A DNA stretch of 9,543 bases. Source: Propionibacteriaceae bacterium. Lineage in GTDB: Bacteria > Actinomycetota > Actinomycetes > Propionibacteriales > Propionibacteriaceae. Location: the NCBI GenBank assembly GCA_025923975.1, contig JAICEV010000111.1, positions 1-9,543 of the forward strand, written 5' to 3'. Of the stretch, positions 1 to 5,487 are shown in pieces. The notes beneath the pieces are model-generated. The model did not search any database and had not been told where the DNA came from. It saw only the letters and a list, made by a program, of their open reading frames with translations. The position numbers and the translations under genes are program-made. Within the stretch, counting starts at the first letter, position 1; every line of letters begins with the position of its first letter.

Positions 1-751
1 CCATACCGGCGCAGTCCCCGACGTTGTCACCGACATTGTCGGCAATCGTCGCGGCGTTGCGCGGGTCGTCTTCGGGGATGTTCTGCTCGACCTTGCCCAC
101 CAGATCGGCGCCCACATCGGCCGCCTTAGTGAAGATGCCGCCGCCCACGCGCATGAACATGGCCAACATGGCGGCCCCGAAGCCAAAGCCTTCAAGGATC
201 GTCGGGGCATCACCGCGGAAGAGCAGGACGACCAAGGAGGCGCCCAGCAGGCCCAGCCCGACGGTGGCCATGCCGACATGCGCACCGGTCCGGAACGCAA
301 TCTTCATGGCGGGATCGCGACCCTCACTGCGGGCGGCCGCGGCGACTCGTACGTTGGCGCGCACCGCAAGCCACATCCCGAGGAAACCGATGAGGGCAGA
401 AAAGACCGCTCCGGCTAGGAAGGCGACGGAGCGGCTAATGCGCAGGGTGAGGCTGCTGAAGTCCTCACTCGCGTGGACTGGCAGCAGCAGCAGCAGGCAG
501 AACGCGGCGACGGCGAACACACTGAGAGTGCGGAACTGGCGGCCGAGATAGGCACTTGCGCCCTCTTGCACGCCGCGGGCGATCGACTGCATTTTCGGGG
601 TGCCATCACTCGCTGCGAGCACCTCGCGGCGGAAGATCATCGCCATCACAAGGGCGATCAAGGCTATGACGCCGACCACTGCGACTAAAGTCAGGTTGAC
701 TCCCGACAAGCTAATAGAAGTCACTTCCAAAGGAACTGGAAGTAGGGACAT
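1..751 (-). CDS. hppA: Membrane proton-pumping pyrophosphatase (HppA), N-terminal 250 residues, cut by window edge
   Basis: This integral membrane H+-PPase hydrolyses cytoplasmic pyrophosphate and pumps protons across the membrane. The reading frame was translated by hand from ATG 751. Seen: hydrophobic segments at about residues 20-40, 77-92, 108-132, 158-178 and 184-200; the family motif ARGVQEGASAYLGRQFRT (58-75); and the hallmark MRVGGGIFTKAADVGADLVG (200-219) running into KVEQNIPEDDPRN and ADNVGDNVGDCAG, the Asp-rich PPi/Mg binding region. Family members are usually about 700-800 residues, so roughly two thirds lies beyond position 1. The residues that decide K+ dependence are not in the window. 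The start is fixed by an AGGAGGG ribosome site five to seven bases upstream; the other ATG at 755 hits a stop after 14 codons. A run of CTG codons (about 480-497) encodes part of the second membrane helix. Family identity is certain. Confidence 0.97.
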   Translation of the reverse strand, partial: MSLLPVPLEVTSISLSGVNLTLVAVVGVIALIALVMAMIFRREVLAASDGTPKMQSIARGVQEGASAYLGRQFRTLSVFAVAAFCLLLLLPVHASEDFSSLTLRISRSVAFLAGAVFSALIGFLGMWLAVRANVRVAAAARSEGRDPAMKIAFRTGAHVGMATVGLGLLGASLVVLLFRGDAPTILEGFGFGAAMLAMFMRVGGGIFTKAADVGADLVGKVEQNIPEDDPRNAATIADNVGDNVGDCAGM

Positions 752-757
752 ACATCG

Positions 758-764
758 CCCTCCT
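758..764 (-). promoter_or_regulatory. Strong ribosome binding site of hppA
   Basis: The minus strand reads AGGAGGG six bases before ATG 751. It selects this ATG over the overlapping out-of-frame ATG at 755 and suggests efficient translation of the pump. Confidence 0.85.
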
Positions 765-807
765 GAAACGTTCGACTCTCGCGGCTCCTGCCCTTAGCCG
801 CTCGCGA

Positions 808-813
808 AGTCTA
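808..813 (-). promoter_or_regulatory. Candidate -10 element of hppA
   Basis: TAGACT on the minus strand fits the actinobacterial TAnnnT -10 pattern and would give a leader of about 50 nt carrying the AGGAGGG site. No good -35 hexamer is seen at the expected distance. The leader has a 6-bp inverted repeat (781-786 with 796-801). This is a weak prediction from motif and position only. Confidence 0.3.
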
Positions 814-955
814 ACCACAAGTGCCGCTGATTTGGCTATCGAGGCGTACACGCGGACATCGCGACGGGCCCGGCGGCGGCGTCCGATCGCTCGGATCAGC
901 CTGCAGGACCCGCGGGCGACGATCGGGAAACGCCTCGTCGCATCGCTGAACCGAG

Positions 956-967
956 CCTACGCGTAGG
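956..967. promoter_or_regulatory. 12-bp perfect palindrome CCTACGCGTAGG, possible operator
   Basis: CCTACGCGTAGG is a perfect dyad just upstream of the LapA-like gene. It falls between a -10-like AATAAT at 970-975, six bases before ATG 982, and a poor -35-like CTGAAC at 946-951. A dyad in the promoter spacer is a classic operator position. The same intergenic region serves hppA in the other direction. No regulator is identified. Confidence 0.35.
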
Positions 968-981
968 TGAATAATGACGCT

Positions 982-1455
982 ATGGTCGTGCTCGCGGTGA
1001 TACTGCTTGTTCTCGTTGCAGTACTCGTTGTTGCGATTTTTGTTAGTAATCCGGACATCTACGAGCTGTCCATCTTCGGAGCCGTCGTCCCAGTCACCAG
1101 CGCGGGCGTCTTTATCACCGGCGCCGTCGCAATGGCAGTCATCATCCTGGCGCTCTTGCTGCTGCGCACCGGTATCCGTCGCGGGCGGGCACGGCGAAAG
1201 GAGATCAAGGCTCTGCAGGCCTCGACTGACAACGTCCTGAGCTCGTCGGCCACTCAGGCCGAAGACTCGACCGTGACGACCAGCGGCAAGACTTCGGACA
1301 CCTCGGATGCCACCGAATCCGTAACGGCCGAGCCGTCCACCACCAAGGAGACGTCGAGCCGCGAAGTGGAGGGCGAGTCCTCGACGACTCCGGCCGAGCG
1401 ACGGGCCATGCTCGACGAGGCGGATGCGCTGACGCGGGACGAGCCGCGAAAGTGA
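982..1455 (+). CDS. Small LapA/DUF1049-like membrane protein with Ser/Thr/Glu-rich tail
   Basis: A hypothetical membrane protein. Counting from ATG 982 (157 residues), the first helix covers about residues 1-21, a short loop contains SNPDIYELSIFG, and a second helix covers about 38-62. An Arg-rich stretch (RTGIRRGRARRKE) follows, placing that side in the cytoplasm by the positive-inside rule. This two-helix plan with a short polar loop resembles the LapA-domain (DUF1049) family. The last 70 residues are low complexity, rich in Ser, Thr and Glu, probably disordered and cytoplasmic. An in-frame GTG at 967 would add five residues (MNNDA) but has no ribosome site. ATG 982 has an AATAAT -10-like element six bases upstream (leaderless layout) and an AGGTGA at 965-970, so it was preferred. 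It diverges from hppA and converges on the Tad-like operon. Its function is unknown. Confidence 0.75.
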   Translation: MVVLAVILLVLVAVLVVAIFVSNPDIYELSIFGAVVPVTSAGVFITGAVAMAVIILALLLLRTGIRRGRARRKEIKALQASTDNVLSSSATQAEDSTVTTSGKTSDTSDATESVTAEPSTTKETSSREVEGESSTTPAERRAMLDEADALTRDEPRK

Positions 1456-1468
1456 GCGCCAAGCTCAC
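1452..1468. terminator. Hairpin between convergent genes, holding both stop codons
   Basis: GTGAGC-GCCAA-GCTCAC is a perfect 6-bp stem with a 5-nt loop. The plus-strand TGA (1453-1455) sits in one arm and the minus-strand TGA (1467-1465) in the other. There is no T-run, as is common for GC-rich actinobacterial terminators. It probably ends, or slows, transcription from both sides; strength is uncertain. Confidence 0.45.
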
Positions 1469-1848
1469 GGCACAGACTGCACCGGACCGGCATGGGCCTC
1501 AGCGGCAACCGTCCTCGGCATGTTAGGGATCCGGGTACGCGCTACGACCGAGACCCGCACCGTGACGACAAAGTCGACTGCATCGCCCACCTTGCTGCAA
1601 CGGTCTACCCGTGCACCGTTCTGCTTCGCCGTCAGCGCCGCCTGAGAGCACGGCTCTCGACCCTGCTGGAAAGCCGCTGCCGCGCTCAGCGCGCTGAGGT
1701 CGGCTGCGGCACGAGCCTGGTGGAAGCCGAGGGCGTACCCCGCGATCACCAGCGCGGCACTGCTCAGCGCCACGACGACGCCCATAATGCCGATCATCAG
1801 CGCTGTTGCGCTCCCGCGCTCAGACGGCAGGATTCCCCGCATGATCAC
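1465..1848 (-). CDS. TadE-like secretion-neighbourhood protein, Rv3654c type
   Basis: A 127-residue protein, last in the operon. Near the N-terminus ERGSATALM leads into one hydrophobic helix (about residues 15-42), followed by FHQARAAADLSALSAAAAFQ, the conserved Ala-rich segment typical of actinobacterial Rv3654c-type TadE-like proteins. The rest is a short extracytoplasmic domain with two Cys (67 and 84) that could pair. It begins at GTG 1848 in a GTGA overlap with the upstream TadE gene, so translation is probably coupled; ATG 1842 is an alternative start. Unlike its two upstream neighbours it lacks a Glu five residues after the Gly, so processing by prepilin peptidase is doubtful. It is probably a minor pilin or pilus accessory protein in the membrane. 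Family assignment is good; the molecular role is not established. Confidence 0.85.
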   Translation of the reverse strand: MIMRGILPSERGSATALMIGIMGVVVALSSAALVIAGYALGFHQARAAADLSALSAAAAFQQGREPCSQAALTAKQNGARVDRCSKVGDAVDFVVTVRVSVVARTRIPNMPRTVAAEAHAGPVQSVP

Positions 1849-2216
1849 GGCGTCCCGCCGACTGTGGGTTCCGGTATCACCTGCGCGCGAGCCTCGAGCG
1901 GCACTGCAACGAGCCAGCGACCTAGCGGTCGAGCCCTAACTCGCACGACAACCGTTATCAAGCCCGGACGCTTGTCGATCGCGATTGATGCACCTGCGGG
2001 CGCGGAAGCCCTGGCCTTGCTCACCCCGGCCTCATCACTACGGGCCGCCTGACGGGCGATGGCGGCTGCGGCGTCGACACAGCGGAGTTGGGTGACGACC
2101 AGATAGATCCCCCAACACATCATGGTCAGCACCGCGAATGCGGCAAGCGTCGTGACGGCCAGTTCGGCCGTCACCATGCCCCGTCCGTCTTGCGCTCTAG
2201 TCGTCCGCAACGTCAC
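1845..2216 (-). CDS. TadE-like pseudopilin, Rv3655c type
   Basis: A 123-residue protein starting at GTG 2216. The N-terminus carries RG|MVTAELAV, with Gly13 followed by Glu at +5 of the mature chain, a class III (Flp/TadE) prepilin-peptidase site. A hydrophobic helix (about 18-45) follows, then DAAAAIARQAARSDE and a small basic, beta-rich outer domain with VVVRVRAR. TadE proteins are minor pilins of Tad systems, and this one is expected to be processed and assembled with the DUF4244 pilin. The start has only a close GGAG (two bases away), which is poor spacing. The 28-nt gap to the pilin gene is bridged by a possible 10-codon micro-ORF that could deliver ribosomes. Its end overlaps the next gene by GTGA. 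No peptidase gene is in the window. Confidence 0.87.
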   Translation of the reverse strand: MTLRTTRAQDGRGMVTAELAVTTLAAFAVLTMMCWGIYLVVTQLRCVDAAAAIARQAARSDEAGVSKARASAPAGASIAIDKRPGLITVVVRVRARPLGRWLVAVPLEARAQVIPEPTVGGTP

Positions 2217-2245
2217 GACTCCGCACTTATCTCTGCTCGGTGCAT
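2213..2245 (-). other. Possible 10-codon micro-ORF linking pilin and tadE translation
   Basis: ATG 2245 overlaps the pilin stop by one base (TGATG). The frame reads MHRAEISAES and ends at a TGA that overlaps the tadE GTG start in a GTGA. Both junctions are classic coupling overlaps, so the micro-ORF could relay ribosomes from one gene to the next. It could also arise by chance, and no ribosome site of its own is visible. Confidence 0.3.
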
Positions 2246-2469
2246 CACTTCAGGAAGCCGGAGAACGAGCGGATCACCTCCAAGATGAACTTGAGCAGCG
2301 CGTCCTGGGTCGGTCCGCTGGTCACGATTCCCAGCAGCACACCGGCGATGGCAACGGCGGCAATGATGCCTACCGCCCACTCGGCGCTGACCATACCCCG
2401 CTGGTCACGGCGACTTGCTGCGGCCTCGACCACTCCGTCCGCCACCGCCACGGAGATGTCTTTGGTCAT
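2245..2469 (-). CDS. DUF4244 small pilin (Flp-like), Rv3656c type
   Basis: A 74-residue prepilin. A charged leader (1-25, ending RRDQRG) is followed by MVSAEWAVGIIAAVAIAGVL. Cleavage after Gly25 would put Glu30 at +5, the Flp/type IVb rule, and leave a mature chain of about 49 residues that is nearly all hydrophobic helix. The C-terminus (SGPTQDALLKFILEVIRSFSGFLK) is short, as in Flp pilins. This is the likely major subunit of the pilus or pseudopilus built by the TadA/B/C machine. It has the best ribosome site of the operon (AAGGAGGG, five bases upstream) and is separated from tadC by 160 bp. Both fit a subunit made in excess, perhaps from its own transcript. Identity as DUF4244 is by sequence pattern and gene order. 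Confidence 0.9.
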   Translation of the reverse strand: MTKDISVAVADGVVEAAASRRDQRGMVSAEWAVGIIAAVAIAGVLLGIVTSGPTQDALLKFILEVIRSFSGFLK

Positions 2470-2474
2470 TGGTT

Positions 2475-2482
2475 CCCTCCTT
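2475..2482 (-). promoter_or_regulatory. Strong ribosome binding site of the pilin gene
   Basis: AAGGAGGG on the minus strand lies five bases before ATG 2469. It is the longest match to the 16S tail seen in the operon, consistent with high pilin synthesis relative to the coupled genes. Confidence 0.8.
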
Positions 2483-2603
2483 GGGTATCACGCACAGCTT
2501 CTGGTGCGACATCGGTTCGGATGCGTCTGGAGTCTCTTGATGCGGAAGCGAATCGTGCGGTCCGGCGAGAATCTGTTGACAGCGCTCTAGATGCGTTTCG
2601 ACC

Positions 2604-2612
2604 TGTGGATAG
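2604..2612 (-). promoter_or_regulatory. DnaA-box-like 9-mer in the tadC-pilin gap
   Basis: The minus strand reads CTATCCACA, one base from the DnaA box TTATCCACA. It lies 18 bp after the tadC stop and about 135 bp before the pilin start. It points the same way as the two similar sites before ssd. A single near-match is weak evidence. Confidence 0.25.
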
Positions 2613-2629
2613 CGCGGCGTCCGACGTCG

Positions 2630-3454
2630 TCACGGGAGCGCGTTGAAGACAGCAGAGACCACAGCAGGCACGATCCCCAGCAGCATGAACGACGGAATGA
2701 AGCACATCATCAGCGGCAATACGCTGCGTACGCCGACCGACCGAGCCCGCACCTGGAGCCCGCTCCGCCATGCCTCACGAGCTGCGACGGCGTGATGTCG
2801 CAGGCCCTCCACCATTGAGGTTCCCGACTCCACGGAGCGGGCCAGGTCAGCGGCCGCGAAGCCTAGCTGCGGATGATCATGGAGGATCCGCCACGCTGGC
2901 ACCTCGCCTGCGCCGAGTTCGAGCAACGCCAGCACTTGACCAAGATCTTCAGCGACTGGACCATCGAAGGTCCGTACCACCGCTGCGCATGCCGCACGAG
3001 CTGGCAAACCGGCGCTAAGACAGGCAGCCATCAGCTCCAACGCCTGCGGAGCTTCCATGATCAACCGCTCTCGCCGGCGGCGGGCCGACCGGGGCTCGAC
3101 CCAACCGAGCACCAGTACCCCGGTCGCGGCAATCATCGGCACGCCGAACCACACCAAGCCGCCCAAGGAGCCATTGATCCGAGCCCCAGCGAAGCCGAGG
3201 GCGAGGGCGCACGCGATGCTCAGCAACACGCGCCGCACTAACGGCGGCGCGTCCGCACGCCCTTGGAGCAGGCACCTGCAGGGCGCCGTCACGACAGCCA
3301 GCCTTGATCTCCTGAGCCTCATCCGGCGCAGCTCACCTGCGGGATGCCGAAGCATGAGAAACACCGCCAACCCAGCGAACCCAGCACAAACCACGGCAGT
3401 CGGCGAGAGACGGTCAACGCCGGTCAGCATTGTGGTCATCAGCGCTGAAGTCAT
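2630..3454 (-). CDS. tadC: TadC-like type II secretion system F-domain membrane protein, Rv3657c type
   Basis: A 274-residue inner-membrane platform protein that, with TadB, couples the TadA ATPase to pilin assembly. Hydrophobic helices lie at about residues 18-35, 76-90, 97-118, and a C-terminal one at 246-270 (PLMMCFIPSFMLLGIVPAVV). The cytoplasmic GspF/T2SSF domain (about 134-240) begins EAPQALELMAACLSAGLPA, the family signature, and contains SVESGTSMVEGLRHHA. Length fits the family. It starts at ATG 3454, three bases after the tadB stop; ATG 3439 is a weaker option in frame. It ends 160 bp before the pilin gene, the only large gap in the operon. The TadC assignment rests on its position after TadB and on C-terminal topology, since both proteins share one fold. 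Confidence 0.9.
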   Translation of the reverse strand: MTSALMTTMLTGVDRLSPTAVVCAGFAGLAVFLMLRHPAGELRRMRLRRSRLAVVTAPCRCLLQGRADAPPLVRRVLLSIACALALGFAGARINGSLGGLVWFGVPMIAATGVLVLGWVEPRSARRRRERLIMEAPQALELMAACLSAGLPARAACAAVVRTFDGPVAEDLGQVLALLELGAGEVPAWRILHDHPQLGFAAADLARSVESGTSMVEGLRHHAVAAREAWRSGLQVRARSVGVRSVLPLMMCFIPSFMLLGIVPAVVSAVFNALP

Positions 3455-3457
3455 CGC

Positions 3458-4303
3458 TCATCCATCCGCTGACGCGCGCCGAGCCAAAGCCTCAATCCAT
3501 AGCACACCAGCGCAGGCCAGCAGCGTCCCGGCCAGCAAACATGCCCAGCCGGCGGGTCCGTCCAGCAACCAGCCGGCCGGGTCTCCACCCAGCAGATAAC
3601 CGATGCCAATGCCACAGGGAGGCAAGGCAGCCATCACCTTGCTGGTGGCGCGGGCTGCGGCGAGCTCGCTGTTGACGACCCTGGTCAGCTCTTGGTCGGC
3701 CGAGAGGCTCGCCGCAACCTGGTCCAACGTCGACGACATCGGCGCGCCGGTCTCCACCGACACCTGCCAGGCCCTCGCCAACTCGAGGAGGCCGCCGTGG
3801 CCCGGACGCCGCGCCTGCTGCCGCCAGACATGTACCACGTCCCCACCGAGGGTGTGTGCCTGATGGCCTTTGCGCAGGGCTTCGCAGTCGGCGGCGGCTA
3901 TGGCCAGCGCAGCGGATGGCACCTGGCCGACCCGAAGGTAGGACGCCAGTACCGCGCACGCCTGCGCGACATCGGCTCTGGCACGGTTGGCTGATCTTCG
4001 TCGCCGGTACTGGAGAAATAGGTGGGCAGCCGTGCAGGCGATCAGCAGTGCGGCGGTGGCGACTACGGCACCTGCACCCTTGCCGAAATAGCCTCCGGCA
4101 ATGATCAAGCCCGGTATGATGATCATGATTGCGGGAGCTGTCCATGATCGTCCCCGTCTTGTTGGGCTGTCGCCACGGGATTCCGCGAACGATGCGTGCG
4201 ATTGTGGCGCGAGTCGGCTGCTGAGATTTTGCGCCGCCGGCCGCGGAACGGCCAACAACGTAGCCAACACCGCGCAGCCCAGACATGTCATGATCATGAT
4301 CAC
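3458..4303 (-). CDS. tadB: TadB-like type II secretion system F-domain membrane protein, Rv3658c type
   Basis: A 281-residue platform protein partnering TadC and TadA. The N-terminal helix (about 3-19) is followed by a basic linker, two helices (58-73, 78-97), an Arg-rich turn, and a cytoplasmic T2SSF domain (about 110-220) with ACAVLASYLRVGQVPSAAL, LELARAWQVSVETGAPMSST and LDQVAASLSADQELTRVV. It ends with two helices (224-240, 252-270), matching family size and layout. The start is GTG 4303, overlapping the tadA stop by GTGA, with in-frame ATGs at 4297 and 4291 giving the odd N-terminus MIMIM. The repeated ATC-ATG codons form a 12-bp palindrome (4291-4302). Tight coupling to tadA implies equal synthesis of ATPase and platform. 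Confidence 0.9.
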   Translation of the reverse strand: MIMIMTCLGCAVLATLLAVPRPAAQNLSSRLAPQSHASFAESRGDSPTRRGRSWTAPAIMIIIPGLIIAGGYFGKGAGAVVATAALLIACTAAHLFLQYRRRRSANRARADVAQACAVLASYLRVGQVPSAALAIAAADCEALRKGHQAHTLGGDVVHVWRQQARRPGHGGLLELARAWQVSVETGAPMSSTLDQVAASLSADQELTRVVNSELAAARATSKVMAALPPCGIGIGYLLGGDPAGWLLDGPAGWACLLAGTLLACAGVLWIEALARRASADG

Positions 4304-5487
4304 TTCTCAAGCATCCGTTCCAGCTGGCGGCGACCCGGACCCAGCACGGTCCGGCCGTCCGAGCGGAAGTCGACGGCGCACTCGCTCCGGACCAGGCCGC
4401 TCTCCGGATCGCGCAGCAAGATCGAAACCTCAGCAACGCGGCGCATCCCAGAGCGGTCGCGGATCACGTGTATGACCGCGTCAAGCGCCGAGGCAAGCTG
4501 CGCATGCAGTGCGGGTCGTGGAAGTCCGCCGAGCGACGCCAGCGCTTCCAGCCGAGCCGGAACATCGGCGGTGGAATTGGCGTGGACCGTGCCACAACCG
4601 CCCTCATGCCCGGTATTCATCGCCGTCAGTAGGTCGCAGATCTCGGCCCCACGTACTTCACCCACTACCAGCCGGTCAGGACGCATCCGGAGTGACTGAC
4701 GGACCAGATCAGTCAGGCTGATTGCTCCGGCGAGCTCGGTGTTGGCGGGCCGGCCCTCGATTCGTACGACATGCGGATGGTTGGGGGCGAGCTCCCGAGA
4801 ATCCTCGACGATGACAATCCGCTCGTGTGGCGGCACCAGAGCTAGCAGTGCGGCCAGCAGGGTCGTCTTGCCTGAACCGGTTCCGCCGCTAATCAGGAAT
4901 GCCAGTCTGGCCTCGATCATGCGCGACAAGAGTTGCGCCCCTCCAAGAGTCAATGAGCCGGAGGCAACGCAGTCGTCGAGCGAAAAGCTTCGTTGCGCCG
5001 GCACCCGCAGCGAAATGCACGTGCCGGGTGAGGCCAGGGTGCCGAGCACTGCATGCACTCGGCTCCCGTCGGCCAGCCGCGCGTCAACGAAGGGCACCGC
5101 ATCATCGAGGCGCCGACCGACAGAGGCCGCCAGACGCTGGGCGAGCCGGCGTACGTCCCCTTCGCAGGGGAATCTGAGGTCAGTCAGTTCGAGCCCGGAA
5201 CCGCGGTCGACGAAGACCTGTTCTGGACCGTTGACGAGGACGTCGGTCACGCCCGGCTCGTGGAGCAGCGACTCCAATGGACCAGCACCTACGCTGTTCC
5301 GCCGCAGCGATTCGACGGTGTCGAGTACGGCTGAGTCGCTGACGATGAGGCCCTCGTCTCGCATGGCGCTGGCCACGTCAACGGGGGTGTATTGCCGACC
5401 AAGGCCCGCCAGCCGGTCTCGAACCAGATCCAGCGCTGCCTGGTCGATATCAGGCTTCCCCGTAAGGGATTGAACGGCGGCGCTCAT
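4300..5487 (-). CDS. tadA: TadA-type secretion ATPase (PilT/VirB11 family), Rv3659c type
   Basis: A 395-residue cytoplasmic hexameric ATPase powering pilin assembly. Seen in order: a helical N-terminal domain; the LLHEPGVTDVLVNGPEQVFV segment (74-93), which opens the CpaF/TadA N-domain; Walker A GGTGSGKTT (201-209); the Asp box RIVIVEDSREL (223-233); Walker B RPDRLVVGEVRG (269-280) with the catalytic Glu; and the His box NTGHEGGCGTVHANS (291-305). All catalytic motifs are intact, so it should be active. Length is typical of the actinobacterial secretion-neighbourhood subfamily. It starts at ATG 5487, overlapping the ssd stop by ATGA, and ends in a GTGA overlap with tadB. It is the most confidently identified member of the cluster. 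Confidence 0.96.
   Translation of the reverse strand: MSAAVQSLTGKPDIDQAALDLVRDRLAGLGRQYTPVDVASAMRDEGLIVSDSAVLDTVESLRRNSVGAGPLESLLHEPGVTDVLVNGPEQVFVDRGSGLELTDLRFPCEGDVRRLAQRLAASVGRRLDDAVPFVDARLADGSRVHAVLGTLASPGTCISLRVPAQRSFSLDDCVASGSLTLGGAQLLSRMIEARLAFLISGGTGSGKTTLLAALLALVPPHERIVIVEDSRELAPNHPHVVRIEGRPANTELAGAISLTDLVRQSLRMRPDRLVVGEVRGAEICDLLTAMNTGHEGGCGTVHANSTADVPARLEALASLGGLPRPALHAQLASALDAVIHVIRDRSGMRRVAEVSILLRDPESGLVRSECAVDFRSDGRTVLGPGRRQLERMLEK

Noticed and set aside
480..497. Run of CAG repeats (CTG on the coding strand)
   Set aside because: It encodes leucines of an HppA membrane helix; a five-copy run in a Leu-rich helix of a GC-rich gene needs no special explanation.
24..551. 175-codon open frame on the plus strand
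   Set aside because: It is antisense to the HppA coding frame, which shows unmistakable family motifs.
2466..2771. 101-codon minus-strand frame across the tadC-pilin gap
   Set aside because: It overlaps tadC in another frame and ends at the pilin start; the Arg/Ser/Ala-rich product looks like a shadow.
4291..4302. Palindrome TGATCATGATCA, similar to the dyad at 6809-6818
   Set aside because: It comes from alternating ATC and ATG codons at the tadB start, and a similar ATG/ATC run recurs at 4117-4129 inside tadB, so sharing with 6809 is probably chance.
4739..5473. 244-codon open frame on the plus strand
   Set aside because: It is antisense to tadA; the Ser/Arg-rich product is typical of the shadow of a GC-rich gene.
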